Assembly: GCA_001599815.1 (NCBI GenBank)
Contig: BCIA01000002.1
Coordinates: forward strand, 6,297,626-6,361,625
Direction: 5' to 3'
From: Furcasterigmium furcatum
Lineage: Eukaryota > Ascomycota > Sordariomycetes > Glomerellales > Plectosphaerellaceae
Length of the DNA stretch: 64,000 nt
The first letter of the stretch is position 1. Every line of letters starts with the position of its first letter. The notes below the pieces were generated by a model. That model was given only the letters and a program-made list of their open reading frames with translations. It was not told where the DNA came from and ran no database searches. A program made the position numbers and the translations under genes. Of the stretch, positions 1 to 10,137 are shown piece after piece.

Positions 1-141
1 CACGTCTCCTTCTCTTTTCTTGTGTTCCCTCCAGTATTTCTTCCGCTTCCAGACTCGACGGTTTGGGGTGTTCTGGTTCTGTGATACATCTTCTCTCACC
101 ATCCCAGGCCTGCATCGGAGTCCTCCATCCCACACTCGATC

Positions 142-1769
142 ATGTCGAACATGGCCCACGATAACCGCCACGGCGGAATGGACACTGTCTCCGGGAACGA
201 TACTTATCGAGACCCGGATCGCCAGGACATGGCTCCCACCCACCCCGTACAGGGCAACAACCCCGGCATGATGAAGCCTCCCGTCGACGAGACCAACCAG
301 CCACACCCTGAAGTCGGCGATCAGCTGCCCGCCTACGGAAACGGGCGCTCCTCCTGGGGAACGGGCGAGAAGCGTGACAGCGACAGCGAGGGCCAGGTGG
401 GCAACCTCTTCGACCAGGGCGGCAAGAACTACCGCACAGTCGGTCGATGGATGTCCGGCATCATCCTCATCACGAACCAAGTCGGCATCGGCATCCTCTC
501 TCTGCCCTCTGCCCTGCTGACCCTGGGCATGGTCCCCGGCATCATCGCCATCGTCGGCCTCGGCCTACTGTCTACGTACACTGCATACGTCCTCCTCCAG
601 TTCTACCGCCGCCACCCGCACGTCGTCAACATCGTTGACATGGCGAGGATCATCGGCGGCCCCATCCTGGAGGTCATCGTCGGCATTGCCATGTTCATCA
701 ACCTCATCTTCACGGGAGCTTCCATCTCCGTCACCGTATCCGTCGCGCTCAACTCCATGTCGGAGCATGCTCTCTGCACGGCGGGCTTCAGTGGCATCGC
801 CTGCGTCGCCTTCTGGCTGCTCTGCCTGCCTCGAAAGTTCTCCTTCGTCGCCAAGGTCGGCATCCCCTCGACCATCTCCATCCTGGTTTCCGTCCTCATC
901 GTCATGATCTCCCTCGGCGTCGAAGGGCCCTCCAACGCCGAGGAGTCCAGCCCCAGCATTAACCTCGTCATCGTCGGCAACCCGTCTTTCCGCGAAGGAC
1001 TTTCCGCCTGCTTAAATATATGCTACGCCTATGCAGGCAACGTCGGCTTCGTCTCCTACATGGCTGAGATGCGCAACCCTTCCAAGGACTTCGCCCCCGC
1101 TCTCTTCATCCTGCAAGGCTTCTCCATCCCGCTCTATGTCATCGTGGCGATCACCATCTACTCCCTCTCGGGCGAGTACACCCGGAGCCCGTCGCTGGGC
1201 TCGGCGCCCATCCTCCCCGCCAAGATCGCCTACGGCATCGTCCTGCCGTGCCTCCTTGCCACGGGCATGGTTTTCGGCCACACAGCCATCAAGTACCTCT
1301 ACGTCGTCATCATGAAGAAGCTCCGGGCCACCGACGAGATCACTTCGAGGACTGTCAAGTCCTGGACCGTCTGGGTCGGCTGCGCGACGACCTACTGGGT
1401 CGGCTCTTTCATCCTGGCGAATGCGATCCCGGTCTTCGACTCCATCCTGTCCATCTCCTCCGCGACCCTGATCGCCTGGTAAGCGGCCCTCTGTTGTCGA
1501 GCGGCAAGACGTGAGATGGATGCTAACCGTGCGACAGGTTCACCTTCGGCATCAGCGCCGTCTTCTGGTTCCACCTCAACTGGAATTGTCTCTTTGCCAA
1601 CTGGAAGAAGACGAGTCTGACGATCATCAACTCTATGATTATCATCCAGGCGCTGTTCATGAACAGCGCCGGTACCTGGGCTGCCGTAACCGGCCTGCTG
1701 GACATCTTCAGGGACCCCGACTACGCCATTGAACGGCCGTTTACCTGCGCCGACAACAGTATCTTCTAA
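142..1769 (+). CDS. Amino-acid transporter, AAAP family (MTR-like)
   Basis: Two exons (142-1478, 1538-1769) give 522 residues. The 59-nt intron has a GTAAGC donor and a GACAG acceptor; without it the frame stops at once after the Trp codon. About 100 hydrophilic residues (Asp/Gly/Pro-rich, presumably cytosolic) precede roughly 11 hydrophobic segments. The first, near residue 110, reads SGIILITNQVGIGILSLPSA, the usual opening of the Aa_trans fold. Length and layout match fungal neutral amino-acid permeases such as Neurospora MTR, so proton-coupled uptake of neutral or aromatic amino acids at the plasma membrane is the likely role; the substrate is inferred. The start at 142 is the first ATG of the frame, and a second lies four codons on. 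The C-terminus ends in a short hydrophilic tail after the last membrane span. Confidence 0.9.
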
Positions 1770-2072
1770 GGGGCCAGATCCTCACGGTACATCTGTGGTT
1801 GTTTAGAGCGTCTCGTACGGTTGTCTGTTTGCATATCATGAGATTCAATGCGCATGTTTTTCCGGAGATAATTACTATGAAAGCTTCGCGATGTATTGAT
1901 GCGTACATTAATATAAGGCTTCATAGACTTCACGTAACCTTTTGAGAAAGACAGCAGGGAGACCTGCATGCTCCAAATCGCCAGAGGCGCTCGCTTGATT
2001 GAGACTACGTGACGAATACATCCGGGCCATCGCCCACAGAAAAGAAATGAAAACAGACCCAGACAACCCCGC
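1770..2072. other. Convergent 3' intergenic region
   Basis: This is the shared 3' region of two convergent genes. It is AT-richer than its neighbours and contains no supported gene. Confidence 0.5.
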
Positions 2073-2954
2073 CTAATCCTCAGTCTCCTCGGCGGCCGCC
2101 GAGGAGGTTTCGGACGCAGCCTCGTTGTCATCGACGGACGACGTCGCCGAGGCAGCCTCGTCCTCGGAGGAGGTGATGGACGCGGACGCGGCCCCATTCC
2201 CATTGGAGCTGCTGCTCACGCTCGTTTCAGATGCCTCCGCCTCAGAGGCGGACGTGCCCCCGTTCCCGGCAGACGAGGTGGAGGTGGCCTGGGCAGGGGC
2301 TGAGGTGACGTTGGAGCTGTTTCCGGGGTTCTGGGCGGCAGGGGGCGGCGGGAGAGCGCCGGTCGCCTCCGGGGCGCCCTCGACCTCGAGGCATCCCGTG
2401 GGCCGGACTGCCGTGACCTCTGGCATGCCGGCGGCGGCGAAGTAAGCGTCGATGTTGGGGAGGACGTTGACGCATCTGTTGTTGTTGATGGTGTCGACGT
2501 CTGCCTGGGCGGTGTCGGGGCCGTTGTTGACCATGTTCTCGAGGACGGTGACGACGTTCTGGAAGGTGCCCTGGTTCTCGAGCACGTCATTGGCGGACTG
2601 GACGTTAGGATCGTTGCTAAGAGCGGCATCGAGGATCTTCTTGTGGTTCAGCTCGTCGAGCTCGGCGTTGAGGGCGATCTGGGCTTGGCGGGTGTACTCG
2701 TCCCCGGTGAAGCTGGTGGCCGTGTTCATGAACTGGGTCACCTTGCCCGTGTCATTGGCCCAGCTCATGACGGCGTTCCGGATCTGCGTGTCACTGGGCA
2801 GCTGGGCGGTGTCGTTGGCGTTGTTCTGCCTGGGCGCGACGGAGCCTGCGTCGCTGCTGGGGGCCCTGGGCACCACGCGCTGGGGAGCAGGGGCGGCGGC
2901 GCCGAGGGCGCTGAGGAGGGCCAAGCCCATGGAGATGTGCATTATGCCGTGCAT
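2073..2954 (-). CDS. Secreted protein with Ser/Ala-rich acidic tail
   Basis: An intronless frame of 293 residues. The N-terminus (MHGIMHISMGLALLSALGAA) is a typical signal peptide ending near residue 22. Residues about 45-180 form a helix-rich domain with many Asn/Asp/Gln and two cysteines (in NNRCVNV and PTGCLEV) that could pair; several N-glycosylation sequons are present. From about 195 to the end it is low-complexity Pro then Ser/Ala/Glu, ending in EETED. There is no hydrophobic C-terminal segment, so a GPI anchor is unlikely. Many fungi encode such secreted or wall-associated proteins; the ordered part could be ferritin-like, but I do not recognise a family with confidence. A TATATATC lies about 157 bases upstream. 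Confidence 0.75.
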   Translation of the reverse strand: MHGIMHISMGLALLSALGAAAPAPQRVVPRAPSSDAGSVAPRQNNANDTAQLPSDTQIRNAVMSWANDTGKVTQFMNTATSFTGDEYTRQAQIALNAELDELNHKKILDAALSNDPNVQSANDVLENQGTFQNVVTVLENMVNNGPDTAQADVDTINNNRCVNVLPNIDAYFAAAGMPEVTAVRPTGCLEVEGAPEATGALPPPPAAQNPGNSSNVTSAPAQATSTSSAGNGGTSASEAEASETSVSSSSNGNGAASASITSSEDEAASATSSVDDNEAASETSSAAAEETED

Positions 2955-3110
2955 GGTTCAGTGTGTGATCTACCACAAAGAGCGGCACGTATTAGGGAGA
3001 AACGAGGCTAAGACCTGCGCCACGGTAAGGAGGGTGGGTGTGGTGGGTGTAAGTGCGACTGGGATGTGTAATGCGTGAAGAGGATCCCCTGTATCCTGCG
3101 ACAACGACGG

Positions 3111-3118
3111 TATATATC
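3111..3118 (-). promoter_or_regulatory. TATA-like box of the 2073-2954 gene
   Basis: GATATATA on the minus strand, about 157 bases upstream of the start codon at 2954, a usual distance for fungal TATA elements with a ~100-nt leader. Motif match only. Confidence 0.35.
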
Positions 3119-4496
3119 TCGAAAAGAAGACGCAGCGAAGGAATGGACGTGGCAGCGATTAGGTCTTGGAAAGGGCTCCGGGCGAGGAGAGAAACAAATT
3201 AGCCTTTCTGGCCGAAGCCGAGTAGAAATAAGGGAACAGACGTTGATATTTACTCTTGGTCAACGAAGACGAGATGGCGACTCTGCCAGTGGCGTGGTCG
3301 GTCTGGTCTGGCCATCGACATCGGACTAGAATTTGTGATGGCACTGATACTCGTCGTCCACGGAGATGGTGCTGCCAAGAATGGACTCGAGACAGCCAAG
3401 ACGGGGGAGCAGGTCGACGTGCTGTTTTGAAGCCCGAGTTGAGGTCATATTCTGTTTCGGGGCGCCGAAAGGAGATGGGTGGGCGAGCGCCAGGGCCACG
3501 TCTCTGGCTGGAGAACGGCAAACTGAAAGGGGTTGACAGAGTATCTCTCAGCGGCGATACAGAATATGCCGCCCTGTTAGTGGCTTACCGTGGGTTGCCG
3601 TTGCATTGTTTCATCCTCGGACTCGAAGTCATCGTGGAGTCGGAGGGTAAGGGGAGAGAAAAGCGAAATCGACCAATGCGACTCAGGGGTTGTGGCCGCC
3701 TGTGTGCATGAACCCCCAACGGCTCCCAGGGGCGCCGTCGTAGGGCTCGACAACTCCGCTGCAGTGCCGTTAACCTGCTGGGGTCATCCCTAATCACCGC
3801 CGGTTCTGGAGACAAACCCCCCATGATTCGCTCCTCTCCCTAATCCCCGCGGTCATCGTCGCCCAACCCGCAACCGCTCGGACCTCGAGCCGCACGCAGT
3901 CCAGGGGGCGCGAGCTCAGATCACTCGGATCACTACTGCCGCCAAGGTCGACCCCCTTGTAGCAAATCTCGGGCCATAAAACAAAGATCCTGCCCTCGGA
4001 TCTCGGATCATAGCACATCAGCCCAGTCTCCAACACTCCCAAAGCGTCGGCGCCCAGTATCATGCCGGGATCACCGCTGCTCGCCATGAAGCCGACGAGA
4101 CTCTGCCGAAGCTGTCTTGCCGCGCAGCCGCGCTCCCTCGCGTGACCCAAGCCTTGCAGCCTCCCTCGACCGCTCGTCATCCCAAGTGCTGAAACCCTCT
4201 GGGCCACCTGACGAAACTCGGGCCAGGCGCAAACCCGCCAATACGCCCTCACGATCCAACGCTGCATAGCCTCCAGCGAGCCCGGAAGCCCTTCAGCCGA
4301 AGGCGACGGCATGGTTCGGCAGCCTCCAGTGGTCCCCTGGTTGCCAGGACACACCAGACCGGAAGCGCAGAGGGCTGGCCGTAATGCGCCCTCCTCAGGC
4401 GCTTGGGGACTCATAGAAGTTATGCTTATTGTGCTGCCACTGTTTGTCTGATCGCGGCCGAGTCTTGTCGACTGATGTCTCGAGCTCCACCATTCT

Positions 4497-4735
4497 GTTT
4501 ATATCACCGGTCTCAGTTCCTCTCATCTCTCTCTCGGCCCTCCCACCCTCCTCTCCTCCTCACCTCGCACGACTGAGCTCCGTCCTTTCACTTCTCTTTC
4601 CTTTCCATTTACTTTCCCGCGGGCTCGGTTCACGGTGTCTCTGTCTCTCCTTCTCTGCCCTTGACATCTCTCAGCCCCGGTGGTTGACTTCGCTTCTCCC
4701 CAGTCCGACCTTTTTACTTACTGTTATTCATTCTC
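4497..4735 (+). promoter_or_regulatory. Pyrimidine-rich core promoter and leader
   Basis: Long C/T runs (for example around 4518-4610) precede the start codon at 4756. Such CT stretches are common just upstream of, or within, leaders of well expressed fungal genes. The frame of the gene is open back to 4429, but the signal peptide begins only at 4756, so this stretch is read as untranslated. Confidence 0.4.
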
Positions 4736-4755
4736 GACTTAATTCTCGCTGCGCG

Positions 4756-6805
4756 ATGATCATGTCGCCCAAGCATTTGCCCTTCGCTTTGGCGCTCGTC
4801 TTCTCAAGACTTGCTGCTGTCGTGCTTGCTCAGGACCAAAATGTCCAATTTAATCAGGTCGTCAACCTCAACGGTGATGTAAGTCGGACACCCAGGGCTC
4901 ACGGACACGGAAGATACTGACCACGACCAGATGCAACTCAACCGCATCACCCTCCCCGACCAGTCGAGGATCGAGACCTTCTCCCAGACCCAGAGACAGC
5001 TCATCGTCAACCAAAACAACCCTCCCATCCCTGCCAACCAAGTCGTTGGCAGCACTGGACAGCCCTTCGTCCAGATCTCTCCCCTCACCCTGAACATCCA
5101 GACCAACCAGGCCGATGACCTCGTCGGCGGACAGGTCATCATGCCCATCGACCGGAATCTCCTGCAACAGAACCAAGTCCTCATCGACAACGCCTTCATG
5201 GCCAAGCTGTCTGACGACAGGCAGGCATGGGTCATCATGGAGGAGGCGAAGAGCATCAACGAGTAAGTAGATTTCTGCCTCTTCAAAGCCGAACCAGCGA
5301 TCTGACGAGGTGTTCGCTTCCAGGGCAGAGTCCAACATCCGCATGACCCGCCAGACCAGCATCGACGGCGAGTACATCGTCATCGGACGCCAGTCGGCCG
5401 AGACCGGCGTCTCCGTCGCTCCCTTCAGCCAGGATCCCAACGCGGCCATCCGCATCGAGGGCTCCGGCATCCAGGAGGTCGAGTTCCAGGACGGCTTCCG
5501 CATGTCTATTCGTGCCAGCCAACCCCTCGCCATCCAAGCGGACGTCGTCAACGGTGTCAGCGCCAACATGATCATCAGCGGCGCCCAGCCCGTCAGTAAG
5601 TGAACTCGTTCTGTACTTGTTGTCTAACCTGGACATGATCACTGACTCTTGAACAGACAACTACCGCTACCTCGTCACCAGCAACCTTGCCGGTGTCACC
5701 CCCGACCTCAACCGCATGGCCGCCGTCGTCCAGCTTCCCCGTAAGAGACAGAATTCCCGCCGAGAACGAGAGCCGCGCTGACAGGAGACCAGTGAACGCC
5801 CAGAGGCTCATGCAGAACGCTCAGCAGATGGGCGCCGGACCCAACGACTCCGTCACCCTGAGCATCGAGCAGAGGGCCGTCATCCAGAACCCCGGAGGCG
5901 CCGTCGGCCAGCTCCGCCCTCCCCGTCAGCGGCGCCAGGAGACCTCTGCGGCCCCCGAGTCCGCGACGTCCTCCGCTCCCGAGGCCTCCGAGACCACTCC
6001 CCCTCCCGCCGAGAGCCAGGCCCCTCCCCCGCCCGAAGCCCAGCAGCCTCCTCCCGCCGAGGGCCAGCAGCCCCCTCCTCCCCCTCCCCCTCCTAACCAG
6101 CTTCCTCCCGCCGCCACCCAGCTGCTCCTCGAGCCTACCTTCACCCCCATCGCCAGGCAGACCCTCTTCGATGAGGAAGGTGGCCGCGTCGCCGTCCCCG
6201 TCGACCAGGTCGATGGCGAGTTCATCCTGGTCATGGACCTCGCCCGCCCCGGCCAGCAGCCCGGACAGCAGCCTGGACAGCAGCTCCCCGGTGGCCAGCA
6301 GCAGCAGCCCCCTGCTGCCGAACAGCCCCAGCAGCCTCAGCAACCCCAGCAGCCTCAACAGCCTCAACAGCCCCAGCAACCTCAGCAACCCCAGCAGCCC
6401 CAGCAGCCCCAGACCCCCGGAAGCCAGATCCCCGGTGCCCCCCGCCCTCCCCCCGGTCAGTTCCAGCAGATCCCCGGCGGCACGGTCCCCGGCCAGACCG
6501 AGACCCCCGTCGGCGGCACCATGGGCATGATCCCCATCGAGGGCAGGACGCCCCCGGTCGTCAAGCGCCAGCAGCAGCAGGCGGGCGGCATCACCATCTC
6601 CATGGCGCGCCTCCAGGCGATGGCCGCGCGCCAGTCCAACGGCGCGGGCTGGGTCGGCGTCATGATCGACCAGTACGTCTCCCAGTCCACGGGCCAGCCC
6701 ATCCCCGACCGCCAGCCGGAGCAGCCGCCCGCGCAGCTGCCGGCCCCCGGCGCTGCGAAGGCCAAGAGGGCCGCTCGGTCGGTCAGGCGGAGGATGATGT
6801 TCTAA
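4756..6805 (+). CDS. Secreted Pro/Gln-rich wall-type protein
   Basis: Five exons (4756-4878, 4931-5262, 5324-5595, 5657-5740, 5793-6805) give 607 residues; all four introns are 52-61 nt and all junctions keep frame. The start at 4756 (a second ATG two codons on) opens a signal peptide, SPKHLPFALALVFSRLAAVVLAQ. Residues about 25-290 form a conserved-looking beta-rich domain without cysteines. Residues about 295-370 are Pro/Glu/Ala-rich with poly-Pro; a short ordered segment (LLLEPTFTPIARQTLFDEEG and on) follows, then a PQQ repeat tract and a basic C-terminus (KAKRAARSVRRRMMF). No GPI signal is seen. I recognise no named family. The layout suggests an extracellular or cell-wall protein with a flexible spacer. 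Confidence 0.82.
6324..6411 (+). repeat. In-frame 9-bp repeat coding Pro-Gln-Gln
   Basis: About ten tandem copies of a CAGCAGCCC-like unit, differing mainly at third positions (CAA/CAG, CCC/CCT), encode a (QQP)n spacer in the preceding gene. The third-base differences suggest selection on the peptide rather than very recent slippage. Confidence 0.85.
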
Positions 6806-7372
6806 GTAGCACGAGAAAAGAGAGCGCGGGGCGGGTGCCTTGCGCGGGATGCAGTGTAGTTTTGATAAGTACCAAGCCCGAGGCGGCCATGTTCCCCCGC
6901 GCGAGCCGGACGTCTTTACATCGCAGCTCAACCTGAACCCCCCTGCGCGGCTGATGTTGGAAGAATCGAGTCCTCCGGACTGGCTGGCTGGTCTGCCGTT
7001 CTCCGTCGGCGTCCGCGGGGGGATGAGGGTGGTTAGACGTGCCCAGGCCCGGCTTCTTTCGATGAGGGGAGCCCGCGAGGGGGGCGGGAAGAGATGATGG
7101 TCAATTCTACGAGTAGCTACGCCTGATAATGAGTACGAAATGACAAACTTCATGCTGGCTGTCTGTGAAGTGATGGGCGCGTGAAAGGTATATACTAGGT
7201 ATGTATAGAAATGAAGAAAATTACTGTATTAATACTCTAAATCTTATTACTCATAGTTAGCTATAACTACCTTTAATAGGTCATCTCCGCCGGCACCGTG
7301 TTGCCCACGAAGTCCCCTCCCCCGTGCTTCGGAGAGCAGCATGATGCCATCCAGCGACCTGAACCGGCCCTC
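6806..7372. other. Convergent intergenic region
   Basis: This holds the 3' regions of two convergent genes. The part from 7150 to 7290 is distinctly AT-rich with several poly(A)-signal-like AATA/TATA words. No supported gene. Confidence 0.5.
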
Positions 7373-9844
7373 TCATGTCAGGATCACCGGCTCCCAGCGT
7401 GCGCCGATCGCCGTCCAGTCGCGCGGGTTGACGAACCCGACCGTCAGCCGCCTATAAACCTCGCCCGTCCGGGCTGCCACCATGACGAAGATGCCCCAAA
7501 ACTCGCGACTGCTGTCCACCGGACCATCGCCGTCGAGCACCCCCCGCAGTTCTTTCTTCCACTTGCCCCTGTGCCCAGCGGCAATGGCGAAGACATGATG
7601 CTTCTTCCCAGGGACAAGGTGCTGGCTCGCCCAGTCTCTGTGCATCCGAACCGTCTCCCCGATGATCTTGTCGCGGTCGTCATAAATGCCCAGTCTGCAG
7701 TACTCCCCTTCCCCGTCGTCCGGTGCCTGCCCGGCGCCAATGCGAAGTTGGGCAATGGTCGTGTTGAAGACGAGACAATGGGGATACTTCTTGGCCCTGG
7801 CAACGACGTGGTCATCCAGACTTGTGTGATTTTCTGCCTCCCACGGGCCGTGGACGCAGCTCCTCCACATCTCAAGGTCAGAGTCATGGCGGTAGCTTCG
7901 GTACCGGCGTTCCAGGTTATGAATCACCCGCTGCTCCCGCTGGAACTTGGTCAGCTCTGTGCCCAGTGGCTCTGAGTCGAACCACATTTGCGCCTCGTGA
8001 AGCTGCCGGACATGAGCCCCGTCGGGATACGACACATCACAATAGAATAGCCGCACCAGGTTGCCGAAGCACGCCGTGCTGAACTCGTCGAAGAGTCGGA
8101 AAGGGTTCGCTCTGAGTATCTTTGCGTCGTAGTGAAACGGCGTGTCATACCAGGCTGCCCACGCCCAGGTCGGGAAGCCCAGCTGCTCGGTTGCAAGCCC
8201 TCGCCGGCCACTGTGACTCCATAGCAGTCCTTGGGACATGTACTTTTCGGGGATTCCTAGAAGCATCTGCGAGCTGGCCATCATGCCCAGGATGTTGCTC
8301 ACGCCGGCGAAGGCTTTGAGAATGTCGCTCCGGAACCCGAGCGATCGTGAGCCGTACTCGGTCGCAGTCGATGCATAGATGCTACGAACTGAGCGATCGT
8401 CGGTCCGAAGCCCATTCTCAAACCCCCGGAACGTTCCTCTGGCCTCACCGACCTCCCCTGAGGTGCGGAAGCAGCTGAAGTAAACGAAATCCGCCGCGAA
8501 GAAGACGTGTCTCCTCGACAGGATCCTCTCTTGAAAGGTCCAGCCTCTCGTGTTCCACTCTGAGCTGTTGACCACGTCAGCCGCCATCGGCGGACGTGCT
8601 GCGACGAAGCCGCGGCCCGCATCATAAACCCATTTGCTCCGGAGATGATCATCTCGAGGTCTGGTCGAGACCCCTGGCAGGCCGGCGCCCACGCCATCGG
8701 CGCACGCCACCAGCGTTACTTCCGCCATCTGATAGATCGCATCCATGGCCTCGATTTGCGGCTGCTTCAGGGCGTCGTCGTCCTGCACAACACACAGCCG
8801 ATCAACCCACAGGTAGCGGTGGCCGATGTCACGGCAGACCTGCATCGTGTCCACGATGACCTCGGGCAGCCGACTCGGTTCCAAGCTTGACGGACGTTCC
8901 AGCTCGGCCGCCGCGTCCCTTCTCAGCGCGAGGTCGCGATCAGGAGACCCTGTCGCGGTTCTCCACAGGTAACTGAGGGCCGCGTACGTGACGGGGTGAT
9001 CAGGCTGGATGAGACAGTCGAGAACTGTATCGATGACTCGAAATCCAGCTGGCAATTCGACGGTGCTCATCGTGGCGTTGCACTTGTCTCCGTGGTCCGC
9101 CCGGCAACCTTCCATCCAGTCTACCAGCACGCCGGTGTCGAAGAGGCTTCTGTCCCAGCGGCTCATGCCTTGCAGACCGCGTCCGTAGTCGTCATACCAT
9201 GGTTGCACCTCCAGAGCGAGAGGTTTGAGCTGAGTTATGTCGTTGCTTGATGCTGAAGAAGAAGTCGACAAGCATACGGGAAGTACGCAACGAGTGCCAA
9301 GACTCGGGTCCGACCCTGCCCCCTTTTCCCTTTGGCGGCACAGCGGCTGGGTGGTGTTGCGATCCTGGCGGTGCAAGGGGACGGGTCTCCAGATTGCGAC
9401 CCGGGCATCGTGATCCCCCTGAACATGGCGGCTACTACCAAGCATGTCTGCGACGCATCGGCAGACGATGCACTTTTCGGCAGTTGAGAGGAGACGACTC
9501 AGCGGACGGTACTCCAGGTCCTGGAGATCCCGGTCATAGTAGTTTTGTTGGAAGTCTGGGATGGCGGCCTTATCGAACTCTTTGTACCGAAGGCTGAAGG
9601 CGTCGGGATGGATCCTCGGATACTCATCGCCCTTGCAGAACACGACGTGTGTGAAGTCGTCCCAGTCCTGGCAGTCTCTGCAGAGGCGAGGATTTGGCCT
9701 CCTTCGGCTCGTGGCCCGGCAGATGGTGCAGTACTCGTCTTGATGATCGTCACACCACTGACATTCCTGCCCGAATCCGCTCGAGGTGGCGGAAGGAAGC
9801 CATTGTGAGGCTTTGGCGGCTACTGTTTCGAGGCGACGCTTCAT
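7373..9844 (-). CDS. HET-domain protein (heterokaryon-incompatibility type)
   Basis: One frame of 823 residues starting at 9844. The HET domain spans about residues 285-445 with its three hallmark blocks: YAALSYLW (usually Y.ALSYVWG), YLWVDRLCVVQDD (usually WIDaLCI.Q.d) and RGWTFQERILSRR. The N-terminal 100 residues are Cys-rich (QECQWCDDHQDEYCTIC and later CIVCRCVAD), possibly metal-binding. The C-terminal 380 residues have no recognised repeat. HET proteins trigger death or growth arrest when unlike hyphae fuse, or act in self/nonself signalling; the partner cannot be told from sequence. An unspliced gene of this size is normal for the family, though a short in-frame intron is not excluded. 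Confidence 0.9.
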   Translation of the reverse strand: MKRRLETVAAKASQWLPSATSSGFGQECQWCDDHQDEYCTICRATSRRRPNPRLCRDCQDWDDFTHVVFCKGDEYPRIHPDAFSLRYKEFDKAAIPDFQQNYYDRDLQDLEYRPLSRLLSTAEKCIVCRCVADMLGSSRHVQGDHDARVAIWRPVPLHRQDRNTTQPLCRQREKGAGSDPSLGTRCVLPVCLSTSSSASSNDITQLKPLALEVQPWYDDYGRGLQGMSRWDRSLFDTGVLVDWMEGCRADHGDKCNATMSTVELPAGFRVIDTVLDCLIQPDHPVTYAALSYLWRTATGSPDRDLALRRDAAAELERPSSLEPSRLPEVIVDTMQVCRDIGHRYLWVDRLCVVQDDDALKQPQIEAMDAIYQMAEVTLVACADGVGAGLPGVSTRPRDDHLRSKWVYDAGRGFVAARPPMAADVVNSSEWNTRGWTFQERILSRRHVFFAADFVYFSCFRTSGEVGEARGTFRGFENGLRTDDRSVRSIYASTATEYGSRSLGFRSDILKAFAGVSNILGMMASSQMLLGIPEKYMSQGLLWSHSGRRGLATEQLGFPTWAWAAWYDTPFHYDAKILRANPFRLFDEFSTACFGNLVRLFYCDVSYPDGAHVRQLHEAQMWFDSEPLGTELTKFQREQRVIHNLERRYRSYRHDSDLEMWRSCVHGPWEAENHTSLDDHVVARAKKYPHCLVFNTTIAQLRIGAGQAPDDGEGEYCRLGIYDDRDKIIGETVRMHRDWASQHLVPGKKHHVFAIAAGHRGKWKKELRGVLDGDGPVDSSREFWGIFVMVAARTGEVYRRLTVGFVNPRDWTAIGARWEPVILT

Positions 9845-10137
9845 TTCTGGTCTGGGCCCTGGGCAGGGCAGGGCAGTTTGTGCTGGTATTCTGGATGAAA
9901 GGGGAGGAAAGCATGTTGGAGAGCTGGCGACGATAACGACAACGGGCTCGAGATTTAAGGCGGCAGAATATCAGGCTGCCAGTAATCAACCTATCGCAAC
10001 CACCGAGCCATGGAACCCTCTTTCATCAGCCGCACATGGATTTCTCCCAACCCCTGCCACAGCACCGCCACCCAGGCCGCTAGTATAGGTAGCTACCTCC
10101 ACCAGTAAAGAGACCATGTTCAAGCAGTGCCAGACGT
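9845..10137. other. Short intergenic region
   Basis: Promoter of the HET gene on one side and 3' region of the permease gene on the other. No gene seen. Confidence 0.4.

Larger units (their letters stand above)
2955..4755. other. Divergent intergenic region, 1.8 kb
   Basis: It separates two divergently transcribed secreted-protein genes. Open frames at 3256-3711 (+) and 3794-4414 (-) have no family features, signal peptides or splice context and are rich in Arg/Gly/Ser, so I do not call them. Expected content is the two promoters and 5' leaders. Confidence 0.5.

Noticed and set aside
3794..4414. 206-codon frame on the minus strand
   Set aside because: Starts with ATG but has no domain, signal or splice context and overlaps the promoter of the 4756 gene.
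5708..7153. 481-codon frame on the minus strand
   Set aside because: Antisense to the spliced Pro/Gln-rich gene; its Leu/Gly repeats simply mirror the repeat tract.
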